From: Fidelibacterota bacterium
GTDB lineage: Bacteria > Fidelibacterota > Marinisomatia > Marinisomatales > TCS55
Reading direction: 5' to 3'
Length of the DNA stretch: 39,092 nucleotides
NCBI GenBank assembly: GCA_014381755.1
Contig: JACNLB010000101.1
Coordinates: forward strand, 1-39,092
Each line of letters opens with the position of its first letter. The stretch's first letter is position 1. The notes beneath the pieces are model-generated. The model had not been told where the DNA came from and did no database searches. It worked only from the letters and a program-made list of their open reading frames with translations. Positions 25,391 through 34,199 of the stretch are shown in pieces. The translations under genes were made by a program, and so were the position numbers.

Positions 25391-26446
25391 TTACGCTTGG
25401 CTCCTTGTAATTAATTTTCGAATCTGATATTTACGGATAAAATTTCGAGGTTTTTGGTTTAAATCATTCTGCAATTCATTCGTAAGTATTTCTGTAATTG
25501 CTTTCAGCATTCGATTAGATGAATTTCCATCCGAATATGGATGTACATCCTTTAGACATTTATCTCTATTGGTTGAAAATTCCTCTGGATTTTTCAGGCT
25601 ACGTTCAATAGCAAATGGAAGACCTTCAGGATTTTGGATATTTATTCCTTTTTCTTTCCGGGCTAGCGCTTGATACGTAATAATTGGTCGGTCAAATGAT
25701 AAAAATTCATAGGCAACGGAAGACGTATCCGTAATCATTAAATCAGATCCTGCCATAATGGGTAAAATATTTATTTCATCAACTACACGAAGGTTTTCAT
25801 TCTCCAATTGCTTATATTTTTCTTGAACAGTTTTATCCATTAAAGAATGAAACTTTATAATCCAGTTGTACTTTCCATTATTCAAATTATTGATAACGTC
25901 TAACAATTCAGGAGCTGAAGTATATTTTTCAGGAAAAGTGGGCGCGTAAAGTAAAATGGGTAATTCAGGATTTAATCCATGTTGATTAATCAAATGATCT
26001 TTTTGATTTTTAAAATCCCATTTATCATTATTGACAGGATCCAGTTTTGGCCAACCTGTTTCCTCAACTAAAAAATGTTTATTCTGTTTTGCGATTTTTG
26101 AAAATTTTTCTGTCATGACCGGTCCGGTTGTACAATATAAATCAAAGAATCCTGTTATATTATAAAACCCTTTCACTTCCTCATCCAGTCCATGAAAAAC
26201 CTGTACTTTCAATCCCGGCCAGAAATGGGGAACAACATTGCCAGGTGCAAGGATAACATCGGGGTTATAATTTTGCACTTCCCCATTGGATATTAATTTA
26301 TCACCGGGACAAGAATAATTAGCAGCTGAACTGGCTAAAAACCACTTAACCGTTCCACAATTCGATTCTGAAATTGTGTGTTGAATCGGTTCCAGGATTG
26401 AGAACGAATATGGTTTAGTTACAAAAAATAAATATTTTAACCTCAT
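25391..26446 (-). CDS. CDP-glycerol glycerophosphotransferase-like enzyme, copy 2
   Basis: The track starts at TTG 26545, but the ATG at 26446 (MRLKYLFFVTKPYSF) gives a more typical N-terminus and 352 residues. Motifs match copy 1: ILLYAPTFPEKYTSA, WIIKFHSLMDK with the conserved His, and IMAGSDLMITDTSSVAYEFLSFDRPIITYQ. The two copies are clearly different in sequence, so they probably act on different acceptors or steps. It is separated from the alcohol dehydrogenase gene by 187 bp that contain a long inverted repeat. Confidence 0.87.
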   Translation of the reverse strand: MRLKYLFFVTKPYSFSILEPIQHTISESNCGTVKWFLASSAANYSCPGDKLISNGEVQNYNPDVILAPGNVVPHFWPGLKVQVFHGLDEEVKGFYNITGFFDLYCTTGPVMTEKFSKIAKQNKHFLVEETGWPKLDPVNNDKWDFKNQKDHLINQHGLNPELPILLYAPTFPEKYTSAPELLDVINNLNNGKYNWIIKFHSLMDKTVQEKYKQLENENLRVVDEINILPIMAGSDLMITDTSSVAYEFLSFDRPIITYQALARKEKGINIQNPEGLPFAIERSLKNPEEFSTNRDKCLKDVHPYSDGNSSNRMLKAITEILTNELQNDLNQKPRNFIRKYQIRKLITRSQA

Positions 26447-26518
26447 TGACTTACCAGCTTCGAAATAGTGTGAAATTGAAAAAAAGGACATTTTGGAGCA
26501 GTATCGAGCATAAAACGT

Positions 26519-26570
26519 AAATATGTAAAACGTAAAACTGTCCAATTACATAATTTCGTTTTACATATTT
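26519..26570. repeat. 14-bp perfect inverted repeat between ADH and transferase genes
   Basis: Arms AAATATGTAAAACG and CGTTTTACATATTT are exact reverse complements, 24 bp apart. An additional TAAAACGTAA copy precedes the left arm. The element occupies the only sizeable non-coding gap (26447-26633) inside the phosphonate gene series. It could be a transcript-processing hairpin, a regulator site or a recombination scar. No T-run follows on the minus strand as expected for a terminator. Coordinates may be off by one. Confidence 0.6.
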
Positions 26571-26633
26571 TAATAGCATTATGAATTCTCTATCCACTAT
26601 TTTTTTATTATTTATTTCAATTAGTACACTCAC

Positions 26634-27746
26634 TCATGAATTCTTCAGACTATATAATTCTTTCAAAATACCTAATACGTCATCCGTTGATAAATCCACT
26701 ATATTATTATCCATCCGACCTTTCGTAAATGATTCTTCTGCTAATCTTGGAAGTTGTTCTTCAGTAATTCCCCATTCGTCCAGCGTATAAGGAATGATAC
26801 CTTGAGGAATTTCTTTTATCGTTTGTTTTAATTCATCATAAGTTAATTCATTATTTTTACAAATTCTTTCTACTGGTTCCTCGATCAATTTTCCATTTAT
26901 TTCCAGTAAGGGTAATAAACTGATTGAAGACGCAACACCATGGGGAATTCCATAATGGATAGTCAGCGGATAACTTATAGAATGAGCCGCAGCTGTTGTT
27001 GTATTTGAAAATGCCAAACCTGCAACAGTAGACGCTTTCAATAAATTATTGCGAACATCTAAATCTTTGGGATTTTCTTTCAATGATGTAGCATTTATTA
27101 AAATCGAACAAATAGCTGATATCGCTAAATCAGTTGAAGTGGGGTTCGCTTTCTTATTCCAAATAGATTCAAAACTATGGCTTAATGCATCCATCACAGT
27201 TGTGATTGAAATATCCATGGGAAGGGATAATGTCAAATTTCCATCTAAAATAGCTACAGTTGGATAGAGGTTCGGATGGGATATTGAATACTTCTTTTTT
27301 TCCTGCATATTCCATACAGTCCCCCACATGGTTACTTCACTTGCTGTACCGTGAGTTGTAGGTAGAAAAATGGATGGAATTGTTTGAGAAAACTCTCCAT
27401 CATATTCCAATAGTTCGTTTATATCCGATTTTTCCAAGCACAAGTGTGCCATAACTACTTTTGCCAGATCCATGGCAGAACCGCCTCCGATGGCGACAAC
27501 ACCATCAAACATGTTTTTCTGGCAAAATTTTATAGCATTCGTACAATCCTTAAAATTTGGATTACTGCTCACAGCACTAAAAATGGAATCAGAGTCGAAT
27601 TTTGAATTTAAGTGTAATCGTTTTCTATTTCCCTGTGTTGTTACAATGATTGGGGAAGAAATTTTTAAATCTCCAATTCTGAAGTTTAATTCGCGTTGCC
27701 AATTTTCAGTTTTAATAATTCTTACAGGATTATAATAATTAGACAT
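26634..27746 (-). CDS. Iron-containing alcohol dehydrogenase, probable phosphonoacetaldehyde reductase
   Basis: 370 residues of the group III Fe-ADH family. The nucleotide site AIGGGSAMDLAK (about 97) is followed by metal ligands Asp and His in VMDALSHSFES, then two His 14 residues apart in AAHSISYPLTIHYGIPHG, exactly the family spacing. The usual second His of the HxxxHPLG motif is Tyr here. It follows phosphonopyruvate decarboxylase by 14 bp, so by analogy with PhpC-type enzymes it would reduce phosphonoacetaldehyde to 2-hydroxyethylphosphonate. Family firm; substrate inferred from context. Confidence 0.85.
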   Translation of the reverse strand: MSNYYNPVRIIKTENWQRELNFRIGDLKISSPIIVTTQGNRKRLHLNSKFDSDSIFSAVSSNPNFKDCTNAIKFCQKNMFDGVVAIGGGSAMDLAKVVMAHLCLEKSDINELLEYDGEFSQTIPSIFLPTTHGTASEVTMWGTVWNMQEKKKYSISHPNLYPTVAILDGNLTLSLPMDISITTVMDALSHSFESIWNKKANPTSTDLAISAICSILINATSLKENPKDLDVRNNLLKASTVAGLAFSNTTTAAAHSISYPLTIHYGIPHGVASSISLLPLLEINGKLIEEPVERICKNNELTYDELKQTIKEIPQGIIPYTLDEWGITEEQLPRLAEESFTKGRMDNNIVDLSTDDVLGILKELYSLKNS

Positions 27747-27760
27747 ATCAGGATTTATAA

Positions 27761-28891
27761 TTACTTATTTAGAAATTTCATAAAATTTTCTTTATTTTCA
27801 ACTGGTTTGATTGTTGGCCTGCCTAAATCGCCTCTTGAACCCGGTTTTATTTTTATTTCTAAAAACGATGGACCGGCACACGTCATAAAATCTGTAATGA
27901 TTGTTTTTAAATCATCTGGTGTGGCCGCATTAAACACATTAGTCGATCCAACAGCTTCAGCTATTGCTGACAAATCTAAATTCTTTGCAGCTGTTTCTTG
28001 TCCACCCACAGATTCATGGACTTCATTATTCATTAAAATATGCCGAAAATTACCCGGTTTCATACTTGCAATGGATGTGAGGCTGCCAAGATGCATTAAC
28101 ATAGCTCCATCTCCATCAATACACACCACTTCTCTATGAGGTTTGGCCAAAGCAATCCCCAGAGCAATTGAAGAACAGTGACCCATGGAGCCCACTGTCA
28201 GGAAGTCCTGCTCATGTGTTTGCTTTCTTTTTTCACGAATCTCAAAAATTTCTCTGGATGTTTTTCCTGTTGTGGAAACAACAATGGTATTATCATTTAG
28301 ATTCTCTAAAATAATTTCTAATGCTTCTTCCCGATTCATTCGCTGATCATCGGATTGTGTAATTTCGGTTTTATATTTTTCAAATGTACCTTTTTTGATC
28401 AGGAGTACCACCGGCCTGTTTTCGGTTTTGGCAATTTCGACTAAATGTGTAATCTTCAAATCGAACTGATCATCTTCTTTTGATATAATTTCATATGGAA
28501 GACCCAGCGCCTTCAGTAGTTCTATCTGCACTCTACCCTGCGTTATATGCTGGGGTTCATCTTTTACGCCCGGTTCACCTCGCCAGCCGACTATTACTAA
28601 TAACGGAATTGAATACACATCCGGATCGCATAATGATAAAAGTGGATTTACTGCATTTCCCAAACCGGAATTCTGCATATAAACTAACGGCAATGATTTA
28701 TTAGCTAAAAAATAACCGGTAGCTAAAGCGACAGCATTGCCCTCATTGGCTGCAATAATATGTTTTTCTTTGGAAATTCGATCGTCGATACATAAACAAA
28801 ATTCTTTCAGAAGAGAATCCGGAACTCCTGCAAAAAATTCTACTCCATGGCTGGCTAACTGATCGTAGAAATCAGTCGGTTTAATTGCCAT
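27761..28891 (-). CDS. ppd: Phosphonopyruvate decarboxylase
   Basis: ThDP enzyme that decarboxylates phosphonopyruvate to phosphonoacetaldehyde, pulling the unfavourable PEP mutase reaction forward. Visible are the N-terminal FFAGVPDSLLKEF, the catalytic-Glu segment AANEGNAVALATGY, the LGNAVNPLLSLCD motif typical of Ppd, and the cofactor motif GDGAMLMHLGSL...MNN with ESVGGQ. The track starts one codon early at TTG; ATG 28891 overlaps the PEP mutase stop by one base (TGATG) and gives 376 residues. Adjacency to PEP mutase makes the assignment strong. Confidence 0.95.
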   Translation of the reverse strand: MAIKPTDFYDQLASHGVEFFAGVPDSLLKEFCLCIDDRISKEKHIIAANEGNAVALATGYFLANKSLPLVYMQNSGLGNAVNPLLSLCDPDVYSIPLLVIVGWRGEPGVKDEPQHITQGRVQIELLKALGLPYEIISKEDDQFDLKITHLVEIAKTENRPVVLLIKKGTFEKYKTEITQSDDQRMNREEALEIILENLNDNTIVVSTTGKTSREIFEIREKRKQTHEQDFLTVGSMGHCSSIALGIALAKPHREVVCIDGDGAMLMHLGSLTSIASMKPGNFRHILMNNEVHESVGGQETAAKNLDLSAIAEAVGSTNVFNAATPDDLKTIITDFMTCAGPSFLEIKIKPGSRGDLGRPTIKPVENKENFMKFLNK

Positions 28892-30210
28892 CAATTAACC
28901 TCGGGAATAAGTGTAATAATATCTTTAATGGACATGCAGTATTGGTCTGATGCTTCTTTTGATCGCGAATTCTCCAGAATGGATCGGGCTGCATTTATCA
29001 TGGAAGGATATGCTGACCGCAGTAAATGATTAGCATAAATAATGACATTAACGCCTAAAGCCTGCAAGTCTGATTCAGTCATATGGGCATATGTTGAAGG
29101 CACCACAACTAGTGGAACTTTCATTTCAAACGATTGAAATTTTTCGCAGAATTCAATTATTTCTTTACCATCTTTTTCCTTGCTGTGAATCATAATTCCA
29201 TCAGCTCCGGCAGCAATATATGCTTCGGCTCGTTTGAGGGCATCATCCATACCTTTTTTCAAAATCAAACTTTCCACACGAGCAACGATCATAAAGTCAG
29301 TCGTAACCTGGGACTGTTTTCCTTCATGAATTTTCTGGGAAAAATGTTCGATTGAATCCTGTTGCTGCGGAACAGTCGTTCCAAAAAGTGAATTTCGTTT
29401 ATCGCCAACCTTATCTTCAATAATGATAGCCGAAACACCTAATCTTTCCAACGTTTTTACCCTGAACTTAAAATGATCAATTCTGCCGCCTGTATCTCCA
29501 TCTACAATCATTGGTTTTGTAGTGACTTCTAATATTTCTTCAATGGTCGAAAACCGTGAAGAAAAATCCACAAGTTCTGTGTCGGGCTTTCCTTTGGCTG
29601 TAGAATCGGTAAGACTGCTTTCCCATATGCCGTCAAATTCTATTTTTCTACCATCTTTTTCTATACTGGTTTTTTCTACAATCAGTCCCGTTAATCCATT
29701 ATGCGCTTCTAAAATTCTCACGATTGGTTTTACATTAATCAACCGTCGCAGAGTTTTCATCCGCTTTCCGGGAGTGATGCCTTGTGCTTTAACAGCCGTA
29801 ATCAAATCAGTTGATGAAATTCCTTCCGTGTATTTTGGTTCTACAAGTTCCCCGCCCCATTCAGCCAAGGCATCTATAACTTGTTGGCGGACTTCTCTCT
29901 GAATACCTGTTTTCCAATCATCACCGTGGACAACATAATCCGGTTTTATTTCTTTTAAATTTGGAACATAATCCAAAGTTGTTTGGGGTACAACCTTCTC
30001 TACACCTTTTAGATTTTCCACAATCACTTTACGTTCATCAAATGCAATTAATGGCAAGCGCTTATAACTTGCTATCGCTTCATCTGTAAGTAATCCTATA
30101 ATCACTTTACCCAGCTTGCAGCCTTCAGCGATAATGTTCAAATGGCCTTGGTGAATCAGGTCAGCTGACATCCCTATATATACTTTTTTTGAGTTTTTAT
30201 TATCTGTCAT
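28891..30210 (-). CDS. pepM: Cytidylyltransferase-PEP mutase fusion
   Basis: 439 residues with two enzymes in one chain. Residues about 8-145 form a nucleotidyltransferase of the glycerol-3-phosphate cytidylyltransferase type (HxGH motif in LIHQGHLNI, and GISSTDLI). Residues about 160-439 form PEP mutase with the diagnostic [12 protein letters not shown] (EDKxGxxxNS) that separates mutases from isocitrate-lyase relatives, plus [13 protein letters not shown]. The mutase makes phosphonopyruvate from PEP; the N-terminal domain would couple CTP to a phosphonate product. It is first of the pepM-ppd-ADH trio and follows the LicD gene by 26 bp. Domain calls firm; the nucleotide acceptor is inferred. 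Confidence 0.95.
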   Translation of the reverse strand: MTDNKNSKKVYIGMSADLIHQGHLNIIAEGCKLGKVIIGLLTDEAIASYKRLPLIAFDERKVIVENLKGVEKVVPQTTLDYVPNLKEIKPDYVVHGDDWKTGIQREVRQQVIDALAEWGGELVEPKYTEGISSTDLITAVKAQGITPGKRMKTLRRLINVKPIVRILEAHNGLTGLIVEKTSIEKDGRKIEFDGIWESSLTDSTAKGKPDTELVDFSSRFSTIEEILEVTTKPMIVDGDTGGRIDHFKFRVKTLERLGVSAIIIEDKVGDKRNSLFGTTVPQQQDSIEHFSQKIHEGKQSQVTTDFMIVARVESLILKKGMDDALKRAEAYIAAGADGIMIHSKEKDGKEIIEFCEKFQSFEMKVPLVVVPSTYAHMTESDLQALGVNVIIYANHLLRSAYPSMINAARSILENSRSKEASDQYCMSIKDIITLIPEVN

Positions 30211-30236
30211 AATTATTCTTAATATAGTGTTATGAA

Positions 30237-31430
30237 TTAAAATCCTTTTTCTGCAATGGAGCCATCATGTAATCCAGCGTTATAATTTTGCTCTGGAACT
30301 TGCCAATTTCCATAACGCAGAGAAAGATATTCTTCTGCATGATTAGGTATATTAATTGTGCGCCCCTCCCACTCGATTGTACTCAGTGAATCATAAAATT
30401 TTCTATCCACGTGCTTTAATGCATTGCTGTCCACCCAGCGATATTTATCATTTACGGGGTATACACAAAATAAATCGATGTGAAAATTAATCTGTCGTAT
30501 CTTTTCCCAGGGTGTTTTTATTTTTATCACACGCATATCTCCCGGAATCCAAAGAGAATTAATTCTCCTCCTTTTAATCAAGTATTTGGGTAAAAATTCC
30601 AAACGCAGTTTCATGATTTCATCGGCAGATTCTGCAGGTATCCCTAAATCTGCATCGTAGTCCCAAGAAATTAAATCCCCATCACGCATAATTCCCAAAA
30701 GCGTGCCGGCTTCCAACCAATATTTGAACCCTTTTTCATTCAAAATATCAATCGTTTTCAGCAGCATATTTTTCATGCGCTGATGGTAATTTCCTTTTTG
30801 TAATTGGATTTTGTCCAAAGGTGAAGCATTAAGCACTTTTTTAAAAGGAATTTGTTTTAAAGTAGAATTATTTACAATGGTGCTGTCATCTATACTGGCT
30901 ATCCAATTTAAATCTGGATTTTTCCAATTCTCTCCAAATCGTATTCTTAAATAATCTTCAGTATTTTGAGGAACTGGAAAAGTGTTTCCACCCATATTAA
31001 TTTTATTCAATTTTTCGTAATACTTATTATCTATTTCTTTACAGCTGCGTTTATCAACCCAACGGTGTTTTTTATCCACTTTATACTTGGGAGTAATAAA
31101 AACTTTAAACGCTTTTTGTTTATGTTTCCAGCGGCTCAATACAGCAAGACGACAATATTCATTTTTTATCCAATTTCGTCCTGATCGATCAGGAATTAAT
31201 TGAAAACGATAAGCCAAACCTAATTCTTTCTCTAGAGTCAATAATTTTGAAAAATATTTACCCGGAATACTTAACCGTACATTTCTGTCTTGAGGAACTG
31301 TACAGTCACATTTTTTTCCCATTACCGCCAATAATGTTTTGGTGTCCAACCAAAAAGGAATACTATTATTTTTTAATAATTTTACTGTAGACGAAAAGAG
31401 GTTTGTATTTAACTGGCGTGTAATATCCAT
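30237..31430 (-). CDS. Tandem LicD-family phosphotransferase, N-half degenerate
   Basis: 397 residues made of two LicD-like halves. The C-terminal half (about 215-397) has the full pattern [15 protein letters not shown] followed by the catalytic acidic DYDADLGIP and ends [11 protein letters not shown]. The N-terminal half repeats the frame with [26 protein letters not shown] and [12 protein letters not shown], but the acidic DxD is lost (DRN). LicD enzymes transfer phosphocholine-type groups from CDP donors to surface glycans. Next to a CMP-activating PEP mutase fusion, transfer of a phosphonate headgroup is the natural guess. No signal peptide; likely cytoplasmic. Confidence 0.88.
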   Translation of the reverse strand: MDITRQLNTNLFSSTVKLLKNNSIPFWLDTKTLLAVMGKKCDCTVPQDRNVRLSIPGKYFSKLLTLEKELGLAYRFQLIPDRSGRNWIKNEYCRLAVLSRWKHKQKAFKVFITPKYKVDKKHRWVDKRSCKEIDNKYYEKLNKINMGGNTFPVPQNTEDYLRIRFGENWKNPDLNWIASIDDSTIVNNSTLKQIPFKKVLNASPLDKIQLQKGNYHQRMKNMLLKTIDILNEKGFKYWLEAGTLLGIMRDGDLISWDYDADLGIPAESADEIMKLRLEFLPKYLIKRRRINSLWIPGDMRVIKIKTPWEKIRQINFHIDLFCVYPVNDKYRWVDSNALKHVDRKFYDSLSTIEWEGRTINIPNHAEEYLSLRYGNWQVPEQNYNAGLHDGSIAEKGF

Positions 31431-31456
31431 TTATAAACTATGATTGAATTTCAAAT

Positions 31457-33286
31457 TTACTTGAACTGAAAATTGTATAGATTACTGTAATGTCCCGCTT
31501 TTTCCATGAGTTCATTGTGAGTCCCCATTTCTTTAATCTCACCTTTATCCAAAACTATAATTTTATCGGCATTTGTCACAGTTGACAATCGATGGGCAAT
31601 CACTAATACCGTACGGTCAGCCATGAGTGTTTCAAGCGCTTCCTGGACCAAGCGTTCTGATTCAGTATCTAAAGCGGACGTTGCTTCATCAAGAATAAGA
31701 ATCGGCGGGTTTTTCATAATGGCACGTGCAATTGCCAATCGTTGACGCTGCCCGCCGGAAAGTTTAACACCCTTCTCGCCAATCACCGTATTTAGTCCTT
31801 CCGAAAGGTCATTGATAAATTCCAATGCATTGGCAGCTTTAGATGCAGCTAGAACCTGTTCTTCATTTATGATTTGCTGGCCGTAAGCAATGTTTGCCCG
31901 GATTGAATCATTAAATAAAATCGTCTCCTGAGTTACGATTCCCATCATACTCCGTAGGGAGTTTAAAGTAATATTTTGAATGTTTTGCCCATCAATTGTA
32001 ATGGAGCCTTGGTTTATATCATAAAAACGGGGAATTAAGTCCGCCAATGTTGATTTTCCCGCACCGCTGGATCCGACCAGAGCAACCACTGATCCTTTTT
32101 CAATTTCGAAGGAAATATCATGCAAAACTGTATCATCAGTTTCATAATTAAAACTCACATTATTAAATCTGATCTTCTCTTCAAACGTATCAATTGTTGC
32201 TGCATCCTGTTTATTTACAATGGTTGGAGTTGTGTCTAATATTGCAAAAATGCGCTCTGCGGACGCAGCGCCTGCCTGCAGCGAAACATTTACTTTACTC
32301 AATTTTCTTAATGGGTCCATCATGGCAAATAGTAGAAGAATAAACCGCAAGAAATCTTCGGGGGTTAAACCCTTGCCGCTCAAGACTTCTATTCCACCAA
32401 CCCAGAGTAATAAGACCCCTATCATTACACCAAGCGTTTCTGTAATGGGCGATGCCAATAAACGGAGTTTTGCCCTGCGGAGAATTAATTGAAAATATTG
32501 ACGCGTTTCTTTGAAGAATCGTTGAACTTCATACTCTTCCATTGCAAACGCTTTGACCACTCGAATAGAAGACAATGTTTCTGTAATAATATTGGTAATA
32601 CCGGCAATCATTTCAGCCGTGCGCTTAGATTTGCGACGAATACTTCTTCCGATTGTGAAAATAGTAAATCCAGCAATAGGGAGTATGATTAAAGATAGTA
32701 ATGCCAGTTTCCAGCTGATAATAAATAAAAGCGATATAAAAGCCAGTAAATTAATTGGTTCAACGAGGAGTTGATGGAAACTGGTACCTAATGCACGACG
32801 CAAATTGGCTACATCATTGATTACAATTGACGTTAATTCACCTGATTTATTCTGATTGAAATACGATAGCGATAATGAATTAAAATGTTCGTAAAGACGA
32901 TTGCGCATTTCTGTGATTAAATGGTATTGAACCATCGTCACTGAAATATTTTTCAAGTAAAGAAATACATTTTTTGTCAGGAATACAACCATAATGGTCA
33001 GGCACAATACTTTCAATGTGTCCTGAGGAGTTTCTCGAAGAATTAATCCATTTGTCCAAAATTTTAATTTTTCATTCAGGGTAAGTGTTCCATGCTCTGC
33101 CATCTGTGAGTGGTCAGTCAATAACTGGTTGAAGTCCATCAAAATGTTATTGATCAAGGACGCTGTCAGCCAAATCGAGGCACTATTTAATACGACGTAT
33201 ACCAGGGCAGCCAGCGTAGACAGCAGTAAATACGGCCAATGCTGAATAACAAGTTTGATCATACGCTTATAGAGGGATTCTTGCAT
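31457..33286 (-). CDS. MsbA-like ABC exporter (fused permease-ATPase)
   Basis: 609-residue half-transporter. An N-terminal six-helix type IV exporter domain (about 15-325) is followed by an ATPase domain with Walker A GSSGAGKST, signature LSGGQRQRLAIARA, Walker B ILILDEATSALD and the switch His in VIAHRLST. Homodimers of this kind flip lipid A cores, glycolipids or peptides. It is the first gene of the phosphonate series, 26 bp before LicD, so export of the decorated glycolipid is plausible; the cargo is inferred. It could instead be an unrelated housekeeping MsbA. Confidence 0.92.
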   Translation of the reverse strand: MQESLYKRMIKLVIQHWPYLLLSTLAALVYVVLNSASIWLTASLINNILMDFNQLLTDHSQMAEHGTLTLNEKLKFWTNGLILRETPQDTLKVLCLTIMVVFLTKNVFLYLKNISVTMVQYHLITEMRNRLYEHFNSLSLSYFNQNKSGELTSIVINDVANLRRALGTSFHQLLVEPINLLAFISLLFIISWKLALLSLIILPIAGFTIFTIGRSIRRKSKRTAEMIAGITNIITETLSSIRVVKAFAMEEYEVQRFFKETRQYFQLILRRAKLRLLASPITETLGVMIGVLLLWVGGIEVLSGKGLTPEDFLRFILLLFAMMDPLRKLSKVNVSLQAGAASAERIFAILDTTPTIVNKQDAATIDTFEEKIRFNNVSFNYETDDTVLHDISFEIEKGSVVALVGSSGAGKSTLADLIPRFYDINQGSITIDGQNIQNITLNSLRSMMGIVTQETILFNDSIRANIAYGQQIINEEQVLAASKAANALEFINDLSEGLNTVIGEKGVKLSGGQRQRLAIARAIMKNPPILILDEATSALDTESERLVQEALETLMADRTVLVIAHRLSTVTNADKIIVLDKGEIKEMGTHNELMEKAGHYSNLYNFQFK

Positions 33287-33350
33287 AAATTTGTTTGTCT
33301 AACGGTTTAAGTATTGAGAATTTACACTTCTTTACAAAAACAGGATAATT

Positions 33351-33779
33351 TTATACGATTCCTTTATTATAGATCATTTTCTTATGGGGAATGTCAGCTT
33401 CATAAAAAATATCTCCAATTTCCTCAAAATTATATTTTTGATAGAACGGAATTACATATTCCTGAGCATTTAAATATAGCATATTTTCTTCCCTTAATTC
33501 GTCCACTGTAAATTCTACAAGTGCCCTGCCTACGCCATGGTTTCTATAAGGTTCCAAGACTGCAAACCGTTCTAATTTTACACCTTCATCTGTATAGCGC
33601 CATCTGGCTGTTCCCACAGCTTTGTCATCTTCCAAAGCAAGAATATGAGTTGAGGTATTTTCGTATTCATCAATCTCTTCTTCCAGAGGGACATTCTGTT
33701 CTACGATGAAAACCTCCTTACGTATAGTTACGGCAGTGGTGTATTCATCTTCCGTTTCGATATATTTAACTGTTAACAT
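33351..33779 (-). CDS. GNAT family N-acetyltransferase
   Basis: 142 residues with the GNAT acetyl-CoA motif A: LERFAVLEPYRNHGVGRALVEF (R-x-x-G-x-G/A pattern), preceded by AVGTARWRY and followed by LYLNAQEYVIPFYQKYNFEEIGD. The N-terminal AVTIRKEVFIVEQNVP resembles the ElaA/YjcF subgroup. The substrate is unknown. It is divergent from the GroES-like gene across a 39-bp gap that must hold both promoters. Confidence 0.9.
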   Translation of the reverse strand: MLTVKYIETEDEYTTAVTIRKEVFIVEQNVPLEEEIDEYENTSTHILALEDDKAVGTARWRYTDEGVKLERFAVLEPYRNHGVGRALVEFTVDELREENMLYLNAQEYVIPFYQKYNFEEIGDIFYEADIPHKKMIYNKGIV

Positions 33780-33818
33780 AATTATTTTAAATGAGTCAAA
33801 TTTCGTAATATTACCCTA

Positions 33819-34199
33819 ATGAGACATAAGAAAAAACAAATAATTGTTGTTGGTGACAGAGTGTTGATCCAACCGGACAAAGGGGAAAGCAAATCTGCTG
33901 CCGGGCTTTACCTCCCTCCAAGCGTGTTGGAAAAGCAGGAAATCCGCGGTGGAATTATTGTAGAAGTGGGACCAGGAATCCCCGTTGGAAATCCTGACGA
34001 GGTTGGTGACGAGCCTTGGAAAACGGAAACACATGGTGGTATCAAATATATTCCCACTCAAGCAGAGTTGGGTGATTATGCATTATTCCTGAATAAAGCT
34101 GCTATTGAAATCAAAGTAGAAAAGGATAATTATCTGATCGTTCCCCAATCTGCCATTCTCGTCTTAATTCGTGACGACTTAAACAGTCTTACAGAGTAA
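33819..34199 (+). CDS. Orphan GroES-like co-chaperonin family protein
   Basis: 126 residues of the Cpn10 fold. VVGDRVLIQPDKGESKSAAGLYLPPSV contains the GroES N-terminal strand and a mobile-loop-like stretch. A roughly 25-residue insert follows the roof region (PVGNPDEVGDEPWKTETHGG), and the chain ends with GDYALFLNKAAIEIKVEKDNYLIV. Typical GroES is about 95 residues, so this is a longer, divergent branch. No groEL is beside it. Its last 11 bp overlap the 3' end of the opposite-strand gene. Confidence 0.78.
   Translation: MRHKKKQIIVVGDRVLIQPDKGESKSAAGLYLPPSVLEKQEIRGGIIVEVGPGIPVGNPDEVGDEPWKTETHGGIKYIPTQAELGDYALFLNKAAIEIKVEKDNYLIVPQSAILVLIRDDLNSLTE

Noticed and set aside
26451-26633. 60-residue ORF on the minus strand (GTG start) between ADH and the transferase
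   Set aside because: It is low-complexity and hydrophobic, covers the inverted repeat, and looks like a translation of AT-rich spacer.
29522-29902. 126-residue plus-strand ORF
   Set aside because: Antisense shadow of the PEP mutase fusion.
33780-33818. CIRCE-type operator before the GroES-like gene
   Set aside because: The 39-bp gap shows no TTAGCACTC-type inverted repeat.
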